A program made the position numbers and the translations under genes. A model generated the notes under the pieces. It was not told where the DNA came from. It saw only the letters and a program-made list of their open reading frames with translations, and made no database searches. Below, piece by piece: positions 1 to 13,541 of a stretch of 64,000 bases of DNA. The stretch's first letter is position 1. Each line of letters opens with the position of its first letter. This DNA is from Chinchilla lanigera (lineage: Eukaryota > Chordata > Mammalia > Rodentia > Chinchillidae). The DNA is taken from assembly GCF_000276665.1 (NCBI RefSeq), contig NW_004955477.1, positions 922,057 through 986,056 of the forward strand, given 5' to 3'.

Positions 1-75
1 TGTGCTTGTGATATGTTGTAAAATGTTGTATGTCTGTTAATGTTTCCCTCCTTTTATCCTTAAAATAAAATAAAT
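1..75 (+). mobile_element. 3' tail of an unassigned retroposon
   Basis: The stretch ends in an A-rich AATAAATA tail. Its core (GTTGTATGTCTGTTAATG onward) recurs at 38,262-38,333, where it is flanked by duplicated target sequence. It may be a truncated LINE end. Confidence 0.4.
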
Positions 76-138
76 AAATTTTTAAAAAAAATCCAAGATC
101 CGTTCATGATAACAAAAAAATCTGAAGAAAACAGAGAT

Positions 139-313
139 AGCTGGGAGAGGTGGCTCATGCCTGTAATCCCAGCACTTGGGAGGCTGAAGCAGGAGGATTA
201 CTGCAAGTTTGACGCCAGGCTGGGCTACATAGTGAGTTCAAGGTGAGCCTCCTAAACTGTGTGGCAAGACCCTGTATCAAAGTGAAAAAAAAAAGACCCT
301 GTATCAAAAAAAA
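139..313 (+). mobile_element. B1-type 7SL SINE
   Basis: CTGTAATCCCAGCACTTGGG and the doubled TAGTGAGTTCAAGG arrangement identify a B1 element with the rodent 29-base internal duplication, followed by an A-rich tail. Confidence 0.85.
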
Positions 314-522
314 GAGAAAGAAAAAAGAGATAGCACTTCATCTCAATCTGATAACAGCCGTTAATGACAAACCTACTGCCAACAGCATATTAAATGGGGA
401 AAAACTGAAAGCTTTCCCTCTAAAATCAGGAATGAGATAAGGATGTCCACCATCACCACTCCTATTCAACAGAGGTCTCAAAATATTAGCTAGAGAATTC
501 AGGCAAGAGAAAGAAAGAAACA

Positions 523-628
523 GGGGCTGGGGATTTAGCTCAGCGGCACAGCGCCTGCCTGGCAAGCACGAGGTAGTGAGTTCGATTCCCAGTACAGCAA
601 AAAAACAACAACAAAAAAAAAAAAAAAA
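523..628 (+). mobile_element. ID SINE (BC1/tRNA-Ala-derived)
   Basis: The body GGGGCTGGGGATTTAGCTCA through the B-box-like GAGTTCGATTCCC is followed by an A-rich tail. This is the ID family; it is not a functional tRNA gene. Confidence 0.9.
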
Positions 629-765
629 AGAGAAAGAAAGAAAGAAAAGGGAGATAGAGATAGAGATAGATAGAGATAGAGATAGAGATAGAGATAGAGA
701 TAGATAGAGACAGATGGAGACCACCAAGACGGAGACAGAGACCGAGACATAGACATAGACATAGA
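629..765. repeat. GAAA and GATAGA simple repeats
   Basis: An AGAAAG run passes into GATAGA units and then GAGACAGA/ACATAG variants, extending directly from the ID tail. Confidence 0.9.
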
Positions 766-779
766 GATATATGAAAGGA

Positions 780-2460
780 AGAAGTAAAATTATAAATATT
801 TGCAGATAACATGATCCTGTACATCAAAGATCCAAAAAATTCCACCAGAAGACTCAGAATTAATAACAAAATTCAGAAGTGCAGCAGGATGCAAAAGTAC
901 CACACAAAAATCAGTAGTATTCCTGTACACCAATAATGAACTCCCTGAGAAAGATATTAGGAAAGCAATACCATTCACAATAGCGTTGAGAAAAATGACA
1001 TGTTTAGGAATGAACCTAACCAAGGTTAGGTTCAAGACTGCTACAATGAAAACTGCAGTACTCTGAAAAAGAAGGTTGAAAAATGTATCAAAAAATGGAA
1101 CTGTAACCCACCCACCACCCCCGCTCCTGGATAGGCAGAGCCAATAGAGTCAAAATGGCCATGCTCCAAAACTGATAGATAGATTTAATACCATCCAGCC
1201 AAAACACCAATAGCATTTCTCACTAAGGAGAAATCAACTAAGGAGAAAACCGTCCTAATGTTCATATGGAACCAGAAGAGATCCAGAATAGCAAAAGCAA
1301 TCTTGGATGACAAAAGCAAAGCAGAAGGCATCACAGTCCTGGATTTCAGGTTTTATTACAAAACTACCATGATAAAAACAGCATGGAAGTGGCACAAAAA
1401 ACAGACATACAGATCAATGCAACAGAATAGAGGAAGCAGAAATACCCCCAGGCAGAGTCAGCCACCTGATCTGTGACAAAGGGACCAAAAACATATGCTG
1501 GAGGAAAGATACCTCTGTAAGAAGTGGTTCTGGGAAAATTGGATGTCCACAGGCAGAAGACTGAGTCTAGACCTATATATCTCACCAGGTACTAAACTAA
1601 AATAAAAATGGATCAAAGGGCTAAATGTTAAAACAGTAACACTTAATCTGCCTGGAGACAAAATAGATAAAATGCTTGAAGACATAGGCACAGGTTAGGA
1701 CTTTTTGAACAGAACCTCAAGAATTAATACCAACAAACGAGATCATATCAAATTAAAAATCTTCTGCATAGCAAAAGAAACAACAGAGCAAAGAGACAAC
1801 TACAGAATGGAAAAAAATTTTGCCAGCTGTTCCTCAGAGAACTAACATTTAAAATATACAAAGAACTAAAAAAATTAGACCCCTCAGAATAAATGACCCA
1901 ATCAAAAAAAGAACAACTGAAATGAATAGACACTTCTCAGAAGAACATCCAGCGAATATATTTTTAAAAAATCAACATTACTGACCATTACAGAAATGCA
2001 AATTAAAACAATGCTGAGATGCCATCTCGCTCCAGAGAGAATGGGCATTCCCAAGAAATCAAACAATAACAGATTCTGAGGTGTCTATTGGAGCAAAAAG
2101 GGACCGTTCCATCTATATTACTGGTGGGCATATAAACGAGTACAGCCACTATGGAAATCAGTATGGAGATTCCTCAAAAATCTAAAAAGAAAATCTATTT
2201 GATTGAGCTATTACCCTTCTAGGTAATTTTAGAAAAGAATTAAGGACATCATATACAGTGCTACATGTATACCTACACCCAAGCTGCACAATTTGGGATA
2301 GCTAAATCTTGGCAATGGCCTATATGTCCATCAGCAGATTAATGGATAAAGAAAATGTGGTATTTTATGCACAGCGGAGTACTACTCTGCCATAATATTG
2401 GCTGCTTTAACTCTTTTGAGAAAATACCTGGAAGGGAAAATACTGGATCACATGGAATTT
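780..2460 (+). mobile_element. L1 fragment, ORF2 3' half, sense
   Basis: The sequence matches L1 ORF2 landmarks, from the reverse transcriptase segment (GATCCTGTACATCAAAGATC) to the C-terminal segment (AATCAGTATGGAGATTCCTC). It has many stops and frameshifts and is inactive. Confidence 0.8.
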
Positions 2461-2478
2461 CCACTTTTTCTTCAACTC

Positions 2479-2581
2479 TTTTTTTTTTAATTGTTGTTGT
2501 TTTTTCCGGTACTGGGAATCGAACTCACGACCTTGAGCTTGCCAGGCAGGTATTATGCTGCTGAGCTAAATCCCCAGCCCC
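2479..2581 (-). mobile_element. ID SINE
   Basis: This is the reverse complement of the ID body with a poly-T start. The target-site duplication TTCAACTCTTTT is present on both sides. It separates the two L1 pieces. Confidence 0.9.
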
Positions 2582-2605
2582 TTCAACTCTTTTTTAAATT
2601 GTTTT

Positions 2606-3030
2606 TTCCTTCCTTCCCTCTCTTCCCCTCATCTCTTATTCCCTTCTCACCTGAAAAAGATCTTTCCCCTTCCTAATATCTCTCCTTTATTTTGTTCCTT
2701 ATTTACACTTTGGGTTTCTCATAATATTTAAACTTGTATGTCTGATTCATTTCATGTAAGATGTCTACTTCGAACTCCTTTTTTAGAGTTTATTATTGGG
2801 GTGCAAGAACACTATTGATGTTTTTGAGTGTTAACTTTATATCTTGCTAAGCTACTGAATTTGACTGTTAATTCCAGGAATCTTTTGGTGGAATGTTTGG
2901 GGTCTTCTATGTAGAGGATCATGTCATATAATGATAATTTGACTTCTTGCTTTTCTCTATTCCTTTTATTTCTTCTTTTTGTCTGGTTGCTCTGACTAAT
3001 GTTCCAAGAACTAAGTTGAACATGAGTGGT
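2606..3030 (-). mobile_element. L1 fragment, antisense
   Basis: A pyrimidine-rich stretch like the reversed 3' UTR leads into reversed ORF2 sequence (GGGGTCTTCTATGTAGAGGA, AGTTGAACATGAGTGGTGAG). It faces the preceding L1 piece. Confidence 0.65.
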
Positions 3031-3699
3031 GAGGGAAGGGTGGAGCCACAGGGAATCATCTGGGTCAGGATCAAGAAGCAGGAGCCAGATCCGGGGCCCC
3101 CAGCGCAAGGTACAGCTAATCCTCCTCACTGATTGTCCACTTCTCTGAACAGTTAGCGCCAGCCTGGCATGCTGCAATCAGGTATTGGCCATAAAGTTAC
3201 TTCTGGAGGAAGGAAGGAGGGAGTAAAAAAAGGTGGACGATGCCTCCAGGGCCAGCACTCTGGGATCAACACTGGTTAGTGAGCTCCTGCACGGGGAAGG
3301 CACATCTCAGGAAAGAGGGCGTGGAGGTGGGCTGTGAAATTCAGCATTGTCATGGCTGGAGATTCCTCCCACTGCCAACCTTGGGAGTCTGGGCTTGCCT
3401 TGGTTGCTGTGCAGAGGACCTGACATCTGCACGAACTCATTAAGGAAGAATCGGGTGGGAGGGGAAGCTGAGCTTTCCACACTCGCGAAGCAGTGACGGG
3501 AGAAAGAGCCAGAATACCCTGGTGTGGTCGAGGAACTGAAAGCAGTTTGTCTGCAGGACAGGGAGCATGGGGCGTGGTAGGGGAAGGGGCTCGAGAAAAG
3601 GTAAAATCAGGAGCCCGTTAAGCTATAATAAAGAGTTGGTGCTTCTTCCTTTGGGAGAGCAAGAGCTGCCTAACCTAAGAAAGGCTGTGACGCGTTATA

Positions 3700-3930
3700 T
3701 ATTTTAATTTTTTTAAAAGCAACTTTGTTAAGGTATACTACCCATGCCATACAATTCATTCACTGCAAGCATGTAATTCGTGATTTTTGAATTCATCAAT
3801 TTATGGGCTTCACAACCAATTTGGAACACTTCTACCATCCCAAGAAGATCCCTCATGCTGTTTACAGTTGGTCTCCAGGCAACTAGGAGTCCATTTTCTG
3901 CCTTGACAGATTTGCCTTTAATTTTTTTTA
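3700..3930. mobile_element. Old L1M 3' fragment
   Basis: AACTTTGTTAAGGTATACTA, followed by the CCCAAGAAGATCCCTCATGC stretch, matches the old mammalian L1M 3' region. It is strongly diverged. Confidence 0.55.
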
Positions 3931-6900
3931 ATTTCAAAATGATAACTGTTTCCCTTGGCGTCCCCTGCTGCAGAGTGAGTTGGATATTTTGTTGTCGCTC
4001 TGGTGCTGCAGGAGGCACATCTAGGTCCACACTCATAAAACCTGTCTTCTTCTGGTAAGGCCGGAAGTACCTGCCTGAGCCTGTAGCTGTGATAATGCCT
4101 GAGTTGCTGTGCCTTCTGGTTCCCTGGACAGTGGGGCTTCAGAGCCTCTCAGCTTTCCATAGGCTCACATACTTCCGAGCCCCCATCAGATTATGGAGGA
4201 AGGGTGTTGACTGTGGTTTCCCTTATCGCTAAATAACAACTTCCTGTATTAGCCTGGCATGAAGATGGCGCCAGGCAAGCCTGAGTCTGACCCTGCTGGT
4301 CCCACCACAACTAGAGGAGGCAAGAGATGGGAGTGGTCAGCCTCCCTGTATATGGTCCTCTCCCTCCTGCCTGTTAATCCTTGTGAAATATGGACAAAAA
4401 TAAAATAGGGAAGACTTTCCTCCCCCTCACTGCACTAGGTCACGATTGTGGGTTGTGCGGTTTGTCTTCCTCCCATGATGGGGAGGGGTGGGAAGGATGA
4501 GGGAAGGGCAGGGATCAGTAGGGTCTAAGTTCCACTCTGACCATCCCATTCAGCTCTCTCCCTTTTCTGTGTTGATACATGTGGGAGAGAAGGAACTGGC
4601 TGTCTCAGGGAGGTACATCCCATGTAACTCACCAGATGGATGGTTTACCAGCTGGCTCCTTCTGCCCATGGAGGCTTAAAGAGAGAGGGCTAAAAAAGAG
4701 TTACACCATATTATGTGGTCTGGTTAGAGACTGGGGTGCCCAGAATAACGATGAGCCACTAAATACGAAGGCAAAGAGCCAGAATGTTTAAGGTTGGAGT
4801 ACAGTGATGGGACAAAACTAATATTTGACTAGATTGTGGTAAACTTTTCTTTGCTTCTTATTCATAGAAGGACCCTAGGAGGTGGATTAACCATTAAATG
4901 TATTTTGCAAGTATTGACATTTCTGGCAGTGTGAAAGGATTTTCCAGGTGGGGTGACCTCAGCTGAGAGAGATCTCTGCTTGGCTGCTGAAACGTATGTA
5001 AAGGAGGCTGATTCCATAAACACGCCTCTCTCTCCTGCAATGGAACAAACGTGTAAATGAGATTTACTAAGAGGGAGCGAGGAAGTACAAACCAATCAGC
5101 CATTGCAGTGTGGAGGTTTCCTTCATCCTGGAATCCCTGAGCCTCCTGTCTCCTCAGTGGCCTCTCTTGTAGCAATTGTTGGAGGAAAATATTTAACAAT
5201 TTTTAAAGATAAGGAAACAGAAAAGTGTTGCTCTTCATACGCCAATACTATGTACAGGGTAGTTTATAAACCATCACTACTGAGATAAGTATATTGTTTT
5301 GTAACATTCAGTAAATTTTTTCCCAGATATTGAAAAGGTTACTTCTAGTTTGAAGGCCATTGGCTCTAGGCAAGTTAATGCAATGCAAGTGTTTTTTTAA
5401 GTACATGGAAAAAATTAACAGTGACTTTACCCAATTCTGTCAATTTTTAGCTAGACTTGAAGTATTTAATGCACAAGTGTTTGGTCTGGTTCTTCCGTGC
5501 AGTCACTTAAAATTATGATCTAGTAAGGGGACATTTTACTATGACAAAAATTAAAAAGGCTGTGCATTCTATGATATCAGTTGATCTGATTCTGTAAATA
5601 CACTGGAATTTCTATAGCTCCAAGTAATCTTTTAATACCTGATTTTTGTGTAACACTTAAAATGCCAATGCTATCCAGTGATATGGAACCAGCTTATCCA
5701 GTCGAAATGGAGAAAGAGAAAACAGAGATTAGTCAGAGGGAGGGTAAACATAGACTGCCAGGGGGGCAGTGGAGATGGAGATTTATTTTTTCCTCTTCTG
5801 CCAAGACTTGCTACTATACTTCAGAATAAGCCATTCCTCTAATTTTTAATGCCTATACATATTTCACTGTAATCTAATTAAAGGAGTATTCCAGAAACTG
5901 AGAGTAAAAAGATTATCCATTATAGATCAAACCTTTGTATTAAAAGGGTATTAATTTAAGGTATAAATAAGAAAAACAAACTGGTTTAACTCTGTACCTA
6001 GGCACTGTACCGTCAGTAATGAAAACCTCAAGTCGCTGATGTGATCAGGTGTCCGAGACCCTTAACCAGCCAGCCCTGGGAATGAGACTATTAATTAGAC
6101 GGAGAGTAATCCGCACAAAGAAAACACAACAGAGGAGGAAGGAAGAGAAAGAGTCCAGGGCTTTTCACTGCAAAGAGAAAACTATAGTCTTGCAGGAAAG
6201 GAGACTGTGCTGAGCTCAAAGAGAAAACAAACTTATGAACTTAGATCAGACACAAAGAGCAGGAGGCAAAGGCACAGCGGGCAGAAATGAAGGGGAGAAG
6301 GGTCTCAGAATCCAACTACAAACTACAAAGAATGGACTGTACGAAAGACAATAAGTCCCATCTGCTGCCCCGCCTCACAAGGCGAGAAGGAAGAATTATG
6401 AGTTATTAGATCAGTTTTGCATTTACAGGTCCCGTGCCCCTAGGAGGCCCCATTAGTGAATCTGTAAAAGATGTTCTGTGAAGACAGAAGAGAAGAAACT
6501 ATAGAAGCTGCCACCAGCTGGGTGACCTGGGTGAGAGATCAGGGCCTGGTCACAGCGGACCCTGCATCTAAACCTCCCAATAGAAGCGCTGTGAGAGAAG
6601 GCTGGTTGCGGAGCCCTGCTAGCCGTCTCTCTCAGGAGACCTGGCTGGCAGAGCTCTGCAGACAAAGAAGTAAATGTACAGGGGAAAGTTTCAATGGTTT
6701 GTCCAAAGTCACACTATTTTAAGTTAGAAAAAGCAAAACAAAACAAAACAAAATCAAAAAGCCCATTCATCTCATTATAATCCAAGGTCAGGTTCCCCAG
6801 GAAATGGTGTGGCGACAGAGTGGTGCGAATCGGTCTGATAAAGGGATTGCGGCTGAACACGAAACTGAAGAAATTCGCACAGGAAAATATTGACAAGCAG

Positions 6901-8460
6901 GGCTTTAGGGGTTCCCGCCATCTAACGATGGTTAGATGACACATTTGGTCTGAAGTTTTAAAATGCCATCAAATTAATAATAAGAACAGGTAATATTCAT
7001 TGAACATTTACTTAAAGCAGAACCACTGCATGAGCTGTACATGCTTTAGCTCATTTACATATACATATATTAAAAAAAAGGATAAGAGTTGTTGGAAGAC
7101 ATCTACTTCCCAAACAAACCAGATTAGGAGCTTCAGTGACCTGCTGTGATAGGCAGTTGATGCTAGAAATATTGGAGTCGGTACAGGGGGACAGCTTGGG
7201 GCACTGACCACTGTGTTTATGCTTTGTGTTGGGGATATCTGGGTCCAGGACAGGGCTGGGGCTCTGAGGGATTACAAAGGCACGCTGGGACTCATTACTC
7301 ACCAGTAGGATGTGCAATGTTTTATGGGACAACTGTAGCCATCTGCACCAGTTGAACATCAGTCTTAAGGGTAAGTATCAATTCTAATTCACATTCAAGC
7401 TTTTCAGAATATTTCACTAAGTCCTGCCACCAGCACACAGGAATGGTGTCTCAGAAAATGCAGAGTGTTCCCTAATTACCCACTTCTTTCTGCCTCAAAA
7501 CGTAATGCAGTCTCTGTCTGCAGGCAATCCTGCTTGCTTTCCTTGGGTTTGCAGATTCCTATATTCCTGTGTGAGACAGTGGCCTTTTCCACAGGGGAGG
7601 TGGATCTTAGGTTGTTGCTCAAAGCACAGACTCCCAGAGGAGTGCAAAGAGCTGGTTTGTCTGTGAACTTTCCCTGAGACCTCTAAGCCCTCTAGGGGCT
7701 CATCCAGGAAAAGAGTTGTGTTTTTCCAAAGGCTGAGCTTAATTGAGTATGCATAAGGAGGTTGTGTGAGTTACCGGTATACAAACGTGAAACCATCTTA
7801 TCTTAAAGCCCTGATTGGCGAGGCCTCTCCTAAGGCTGCTGGAACTCTTCTGGGTGAGAGGGAGGGAGTTACAGTCTATCCTATTTGGGATCTAACCCCA
7901 AGGAAAGTATGCTTTCATGATCTTTCAAATGTGTGCCTTGGAACGGAGTCCTACAGTCAGTGCTGAAAATCTTGAAATGACTAGCTGAACTCTTGTGTGT
8001 GTTGGGCAATACTTACCTCATTTTGTAACAGGCAACCCATTCTTTAAATGGACAATCTGCTCATATTTTTAATAGTAGTGGTCAAAACAAAAGGAGCAGT
8101 CTGTGGAGCCTACAGTGGCTGCTAAGTTCACTGTCCCCTCCTCCCCTGTGGGCCCCTCCCTTCCCCCTGTGGTTCACGTAGCTGCAGCCTCCTCTGCCGC
8201 TTCACCCACTGCTGTGACCTTTGTGGTTGCCTCCACTACTGCCACCAACACCTCAGCTCGATCCTCTGGCGGTCACTTAGTGGCACTCACTCTTGTCTTT
8301 GCCATCTTTGCTGTCACTGCATCTCCATTGCAGCCACTGTCAATGGACAGTGAGGTGACAGATGCTTTTTTAACATATCCAGTGCAGTGACACAGAAGCT
8401 GAAACGTTTGACCAAGAAGTCAGCCAATCATAGGGACATAAAACATAAAATAGAATGGCA
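3931..8460. other. Intergenic, no gene recognised
   Basis: No splice-consistent coding frame, RNA gene or clear young repeat was recognised. A GC-rich stretch at 8,100-8,390 has a low-complexity open frame that I do not accept as a gene. Confidence 0.5.
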
Positions 8461-8612
8461 TTGGTGGGTGTGGTGGCACACGCCTGTAATCCCAGCACTC
8501 GGGAGGCTGAGGCAGGAGGATCTTTGCGAGTTTGAAGCCAGCCTGGGCTACATAGTGAGTTCAAGGCCGGCCTGAACTGCATAGTGAGATCCTGTCTCAA
8601 AAAAAAAAACCC
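8461..8612 (+). mobile_element. B1-type SINE
   Basis: A full B1-like body with internal duplication and an A tail. Flanking AATGGCATTGGTG and AATGGTATTGGTG form a target-site duplication. Confidence 0.9.
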
Positions 8613-8944
8613 CAATGGTATTGGTGAGAGAGTGGTGATGTCAGGAGACACGTGTCCATACTGCAACAGCTGAGAACTTGGATGATTGTGAGGATGCTGT
8701 GAAGTCTTGACATGCCTCAGCGGGTGATGTAGGAATGAGATGACAGAAGTGGGGGTGAACAGCTGGAGCATGAACAAAGAGGGAGCAGATCTCGACTTGG
8801 AGCTCTCCATTTTGCCTTTCATGGTTTTCAGTGTCCTTGGGATTTTCTGTTTGCAGGTGCATGAGCTGACATTGTCCATGAGGACAATCAGTTCAGTCTT
8901 TCCTGTGGTAGTCAAGTTCATGGGACATATTTAGGTTCAATTGT

Positions 8945-9445
8945 ACTCCCCAAGACTCACATGGTGAGGCCCTAACTTCTAACACTTGAGATAGTGTCTT
9001 TACAAAGGTAATCAAGTTAATATCAAGCCCTTAGAGTGAACACTAATCCGATATGACTAGTGTTCTTACCAAAAGGGGAAATTCAGGGCCCCTGCATGTC
9101 AGTCATTGGTACAGCACATGTTTAGCATGCGTGAGACTTAAGGTTCAATCCACAGTGTTAGTAAATAAACAGCAGAGAAATTTGGAGACAGATGAACAGG
9201 GAGAACACCGAGTACACGTGAAAGTAGAGTTTGGGGTGGTTCTGTGTGTCAAGGAACAGCAAAGCCTTCAAATAAAACACAAGAATCTAGAAGGAAGGCA
9301 CGGGAGAGATTCTCACTGTCTTCAGAAGGAACCAACTTTACTGATAACTCAGTTTCAGACTTCTAATCTGCAACACTTGGAGACATAACTGTCTGCATTT
9401 AAGTCACCCAGTTTGTGGTACATTGTTATTACAGCCCTGGAAAAC
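8945..9445 (+). mobile_element. Old LTR-like repeat with an ID-like insert
   Basis: The start (TACTCCCCAAGACTCACATG) and end (AAGTCACCCAGTTTGTGGTA) resemble an old mammalian LTR-like family. A decayed ID-like stretch lies near 9,090-9,160. The region at 35,325-35,790 looks like the same family reversed. The class is unassigned. Confidence 0.4.
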
Positions 9446-11555
9446 TAGCACATTATCAAACCTTTCAGGCAGAATGTTCCCAAATAGGATCAACACTCTA
9501 TAAGAGGATTAGTAGTCTGAACACAATGTGTGCTGGTCTCTACCATCTCTTGCTGGATAGATAGAAAAAGTCCTCATTGCAGCAGAAGACCTTGAGGAAG
9601 ACGTAGTAAAAAAAGAAACCAGATGTTAAAGAATAAAGAGCTGGAAGGAATGAAAAAGAAGGCAACATTGGAAGAGGATAAAGTGCAAAGGAAAAGATGA
9701 CCCAGCTGCGGAGATTCTCATCTTGGTTTCTCCAAGGATTTGCCTGGGAAGAAGGATTATGGGGACGGCTTTGTACAGATTGAGGCACTCATGTAGCATC
9801 TTACACTGACTAAATCAGAACCTTGGAGGTGTTTTAAAATGTTAACTTGCTCCAAAAATACAGTTCTGAAGCATGTTGAAATTGTTTTGAAGCATGTGAG
9901 ATATTCCAGAGACCAGTTTTTAGATTACGGTTCTGAGGGTTTTCAGTATTATTGCATGAAATCACTACTTATTTCAATGCCTCTTTGCCTCAGTTCCTAT
10001 GTGTAAAAGAGAGGTGAGGCTGTTTATTTAGAACAAATTAAAGTGATTGTTTTAGACTGGCTTGGTTTTGTTGTGCCTTTTCAACACTGTCATAGGAACA
10101 CAGCATCCACTCTCTATAGAGGATGCACTTACCTGACTTTGATGACTTATGAAGTAATACAAGTTTAAAATTTCCAGTAGAACCACATTTCCAGGGATAT
10201 AACGTAAGCTGTTTGTTGCCTTATGGGACAGAAATACAGCTGTTTCAGGGTCATCTTTATATCACTAGAGGATTAAACTTTTTAACATGTTATTATAAAA
10301 ATTAACAGACACGGTGCCATTTTTCATAAAGTTGCACCAGGAAGCAGAGCAAACATCCACTTCCCAGTCCTGGCAGGCCTCATTTTGTGTAAGTAGTTAT
10401 GGTAAATGGCTGAGTGGGTAGAATTGTTTAAACACAAGCACCATAGATAAATGACCCTCTGTACCCTTGGGGGTCTGCATTTGAAGATCACCTGAACTCA
10501 AATAAAAGATATTCAGAAAAATTTATACCAGTACTGAACATATGCAGAATTTTTTTCCTATTGCTATTCCATAAATAATACAGTATAACAGCTGTTTACA
10601 TAGCATTTACAATGTATTAGTTATAGTCAATCTAGAGATATTTATGGTATATGGAAGATATGCATAAATTATATGAAAATACTGTGCCATTTTATATATG
10701 GAACTTAAGCATCCCCAGATTTTGATTTCCACAGGAGCCCTAGGACCAATTGCCCACAGATAGCCAGGGACAACTGTATAAAACAGTAATCTCTAACCTT
10801 GAATTACAGACATAAAATTAAAGTCACTATCCACATAGTTAATTAAAGTAAAATTTCAATCTACTTTAGAGAGGAAAGAGGATTCACCCAGGTGTCTTTT
10901 GTGGCATTTTAAAAGAAGGACATAGAGACAGAAAACATGGAAATCAGCCAGGCTAAGTTGCACTCATGTGATGTGTTCTACAGCTTTGCTTTTTTACCAG
11001 TTAACCTTAGGCGTGAGCATCAAGGTCTCTTTGCCTCAGTTCCTATGTTTAAAAGAGAGGTGAGACTGTCTGTTCTGCTTCATAGAACTATTATTAAAAA
11101 TTTTTTAAATCTAAAAAAGCAAATAGTACCTATATACTAGACATATAAGGAGTTACATGGGTATTATTTTACTTTACTTGTGTAGCAAATACAGTTTTCA
11201 AATTCTTTTAATCAATTTTCCGTCTTCTGATTTCTACTCTTGGTTGCAATTTATTTTTCCTTCCTTTCATTTCACTTCAGCTTCTTTATTTATTTTTTAA
11301 TTTTTTGATTGTATGCATAACAGCTTTTGATTCTTTTTCTGAAAGGAGATGACATAAATGATAGCATAATAAACTCGGTCCCAGTTATTTCAGGTAAAAG
11401 ATGCATTCTGCACACACAGATGTATTACCCCTGGTCACTCTCTTAAAAGGTTGTTGTAGTCAGAGTTTTCAAGGGAAATAATTTTCTACAGGACACGTAG
11501 TTTATAGGATAATTTTATAATATTCACCCATATAGTCAAATACAAAAGAGTGCAG
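9446..11555. other. Intergenic, nothing recognised
   Basis: AT-rich unique-looking sequence without a convincing gene, RNA or young repeat. Confidence 0.4.
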
Positions 11556-11765
11556 GAAATCTGTCCGCACACTAGAGACCCAAAGAAGCCAGCTGAGGGC
11601 CTGGATCCCACTACAATGTCCTGCATGAGTCCAGCTGAAGACCTACAGCCTATGGCAATGTTCTACACAAGTCCAGCTGGAGGCCTAGAGTTCACGACAC
11701 TGTCTCATCAAGTCTGTACCAAGGATCTGCACTGGGAAGGCCCAAAGGTCAGTGGTGGAAGCTAG
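11556..11765 (+). repeat. Degenerate 42-base tandem repeat, about five units
   Basis: Units begin near 11,556, 11,598, 11,640, 11,682 and 11,724. Units two and three are clearest, both carrying CTACANTGT/CAATGT and AGTCCAGCTG at the same offsets. Because 42 is a multiple of three, a short open frame shows a 14-residue periodicity; I do not call it a gene. Confidence 0.55.
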
Positions 11766-13450
11766 AAAGTCAACACCAGCGGGATGAAGGATCTGTGCCA
11801 GCAGGCTGAGAGGTCTGCACTGGAGCCAGGAAGCAATGTTCAAGGTAAGGACCAGAGCTCCCCCCAAAAGAACCACAGCCATCCTCAGCAACAGCAAAGT
11901 CTCGAGCTCCTCCAATGATAAGAACAGTGTCAGGAAAGCCAGTGCAACAAGCTTCTTTAGGAGAATCAACAGCACACCATCTTCCCCTCCAGTTCTCCTT
12001 TTATGCAACAATCTTCAGGTGGGCCTTCCACACCAATGCCATGCTGATTCGGTTCAGCTAGGGGTTACCAGTTGACCATTAGTCAAGCTACAACTGCAAC
12101 ACATGGGCCATACACAGCATCCAACTCCTAAAGAGCTGAGAGGCTTAAATGATGTGCACATAAAACACTGAACACCATGCAGGGAGTACCAGCCATCCCA
12201 GGTTAGCACCCCGGTGCTTCATCAGATAATCTGCACCCCAGAAACTGTGAGGCTGAGACTTCCTGCCGGCCTCCGCCCAGAGCTTCTGCCTCCCACCTGG
12301 ACCCAGCTTCCTGAATGAGCAGTGAGGTTTTGGAAGTGGGCACAAACCTAGTGGGATGAATGGAGCTTTGGTCTAAAATAGGAACCAGTGAAACTAGTGT
12401 TTCTTTTGAACACTTCTGAAGAGGAGGAAGCCTGGGTTTCTTTAAATGTCGACATAATGCAACCTAACTGCATTGTGTTCAGTGAAAGAATTGCTGGTTT
12501 CTGTACATGGCAAACAACCAGAAGTGGGGGTTTCCTGTTCATTCGTAGCACTTTTTCAGGAGCAGCTTCTCCTCCAGTGATCCTTCCCCTACCATCCATC
12601 AGGACGTAATGCAATCTGCTCCTTAGAGTCCTGGGCCTCAGCGGAGTCAGAAGAAGAATGGAGAAAGAGAAGTGAGATGGACAGAGGAGGAGAAGTAAGC
12701 AACACAGGGTCAGTGAGGACCAAAGAATGCAGCAGGGGTGATTTCAAAACAACTTGCTGATCGTAGACATATGAACTGTTGCTTTAAAAGTCATCCAGTT
12801 TAGTCTATTATTGGGAACAATGCCAACAGCCATCAGTAGAAGAAATATGAGATAAATTATGGGGCATTCTGTTATGAAATACGCAGCAATTCTATCATGT
12901 TTCCAAAAGATAGTTAGGCTGGAAATTTCTTCTGACAAGTTAAAAAAAGCAAAATGCAACATTCACAACCACAATACTGTAGAGAATGTATGAACCCAAA
13001 ACTGATGATGAAATAATTAAAACAAAAACAAAAGGTACGTATGCCTAAAAACCAGCTTGAAAGGTTCTAACCCAACAATGTGTAATTTTGCAGTACTGCT
13101 TTTATTTTCTCCTGCACATTTTCACATCATAGTTTTTCTTAAGTGATCAGGTGTTATTTTGATCATGTCAACAAATGGAATTTATGAAATATATCATGAG
13201 CTTTTGATGGAATTTGATCTAGATTTCCTTTTATCCATTTTCTATTACAATGTTTCACAGTGTTGAAAAGAGCAAAGCTCAGATTTATTCCTGGAGAGGG
13301 CCCCAAGTGATATTTATTTACTATACCTCTTGTCTCATGCAAGTCTGAGGTTATTGTACCTATTCTATAAAAAGGCAACAAATAGAGTGAGGAGACACTT
13401 CCCAAGGTCATACATGGAATAAGTACCTGAAGGGGAGAGTAGAGCTCAGA
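11766..13450. other. Intergenic, nothing recognised
   Basis: Unassigned sequence; short open frames lack any family resemblance or splice context. Confidence 0.4.
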
Positions 13451-13541
13451 TTTTCTTTTTTTATTTTTGCAGTGCTGGTGAATGAACTCAGGGCCTTGCA
13501 CATGCTAGGCAAATTCTCTCCCAATGAGCTATATTCCCATT
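13451..13541 (-). mobile_element. Older ID SINE
   Basis: Reversed ID body (GAACTCAGGGCCTTGCACAT, GAGCTATATTCCCA) with several substitutions. Confidence 0.7.

Noticed and set aside
8103..8390. Ala/Ser/Thr/Val-rich open frame in a GC-rich stretch
   Set aside because: Low complexity, no recognisable domain, no splice context or promoter; chance opening is likely.
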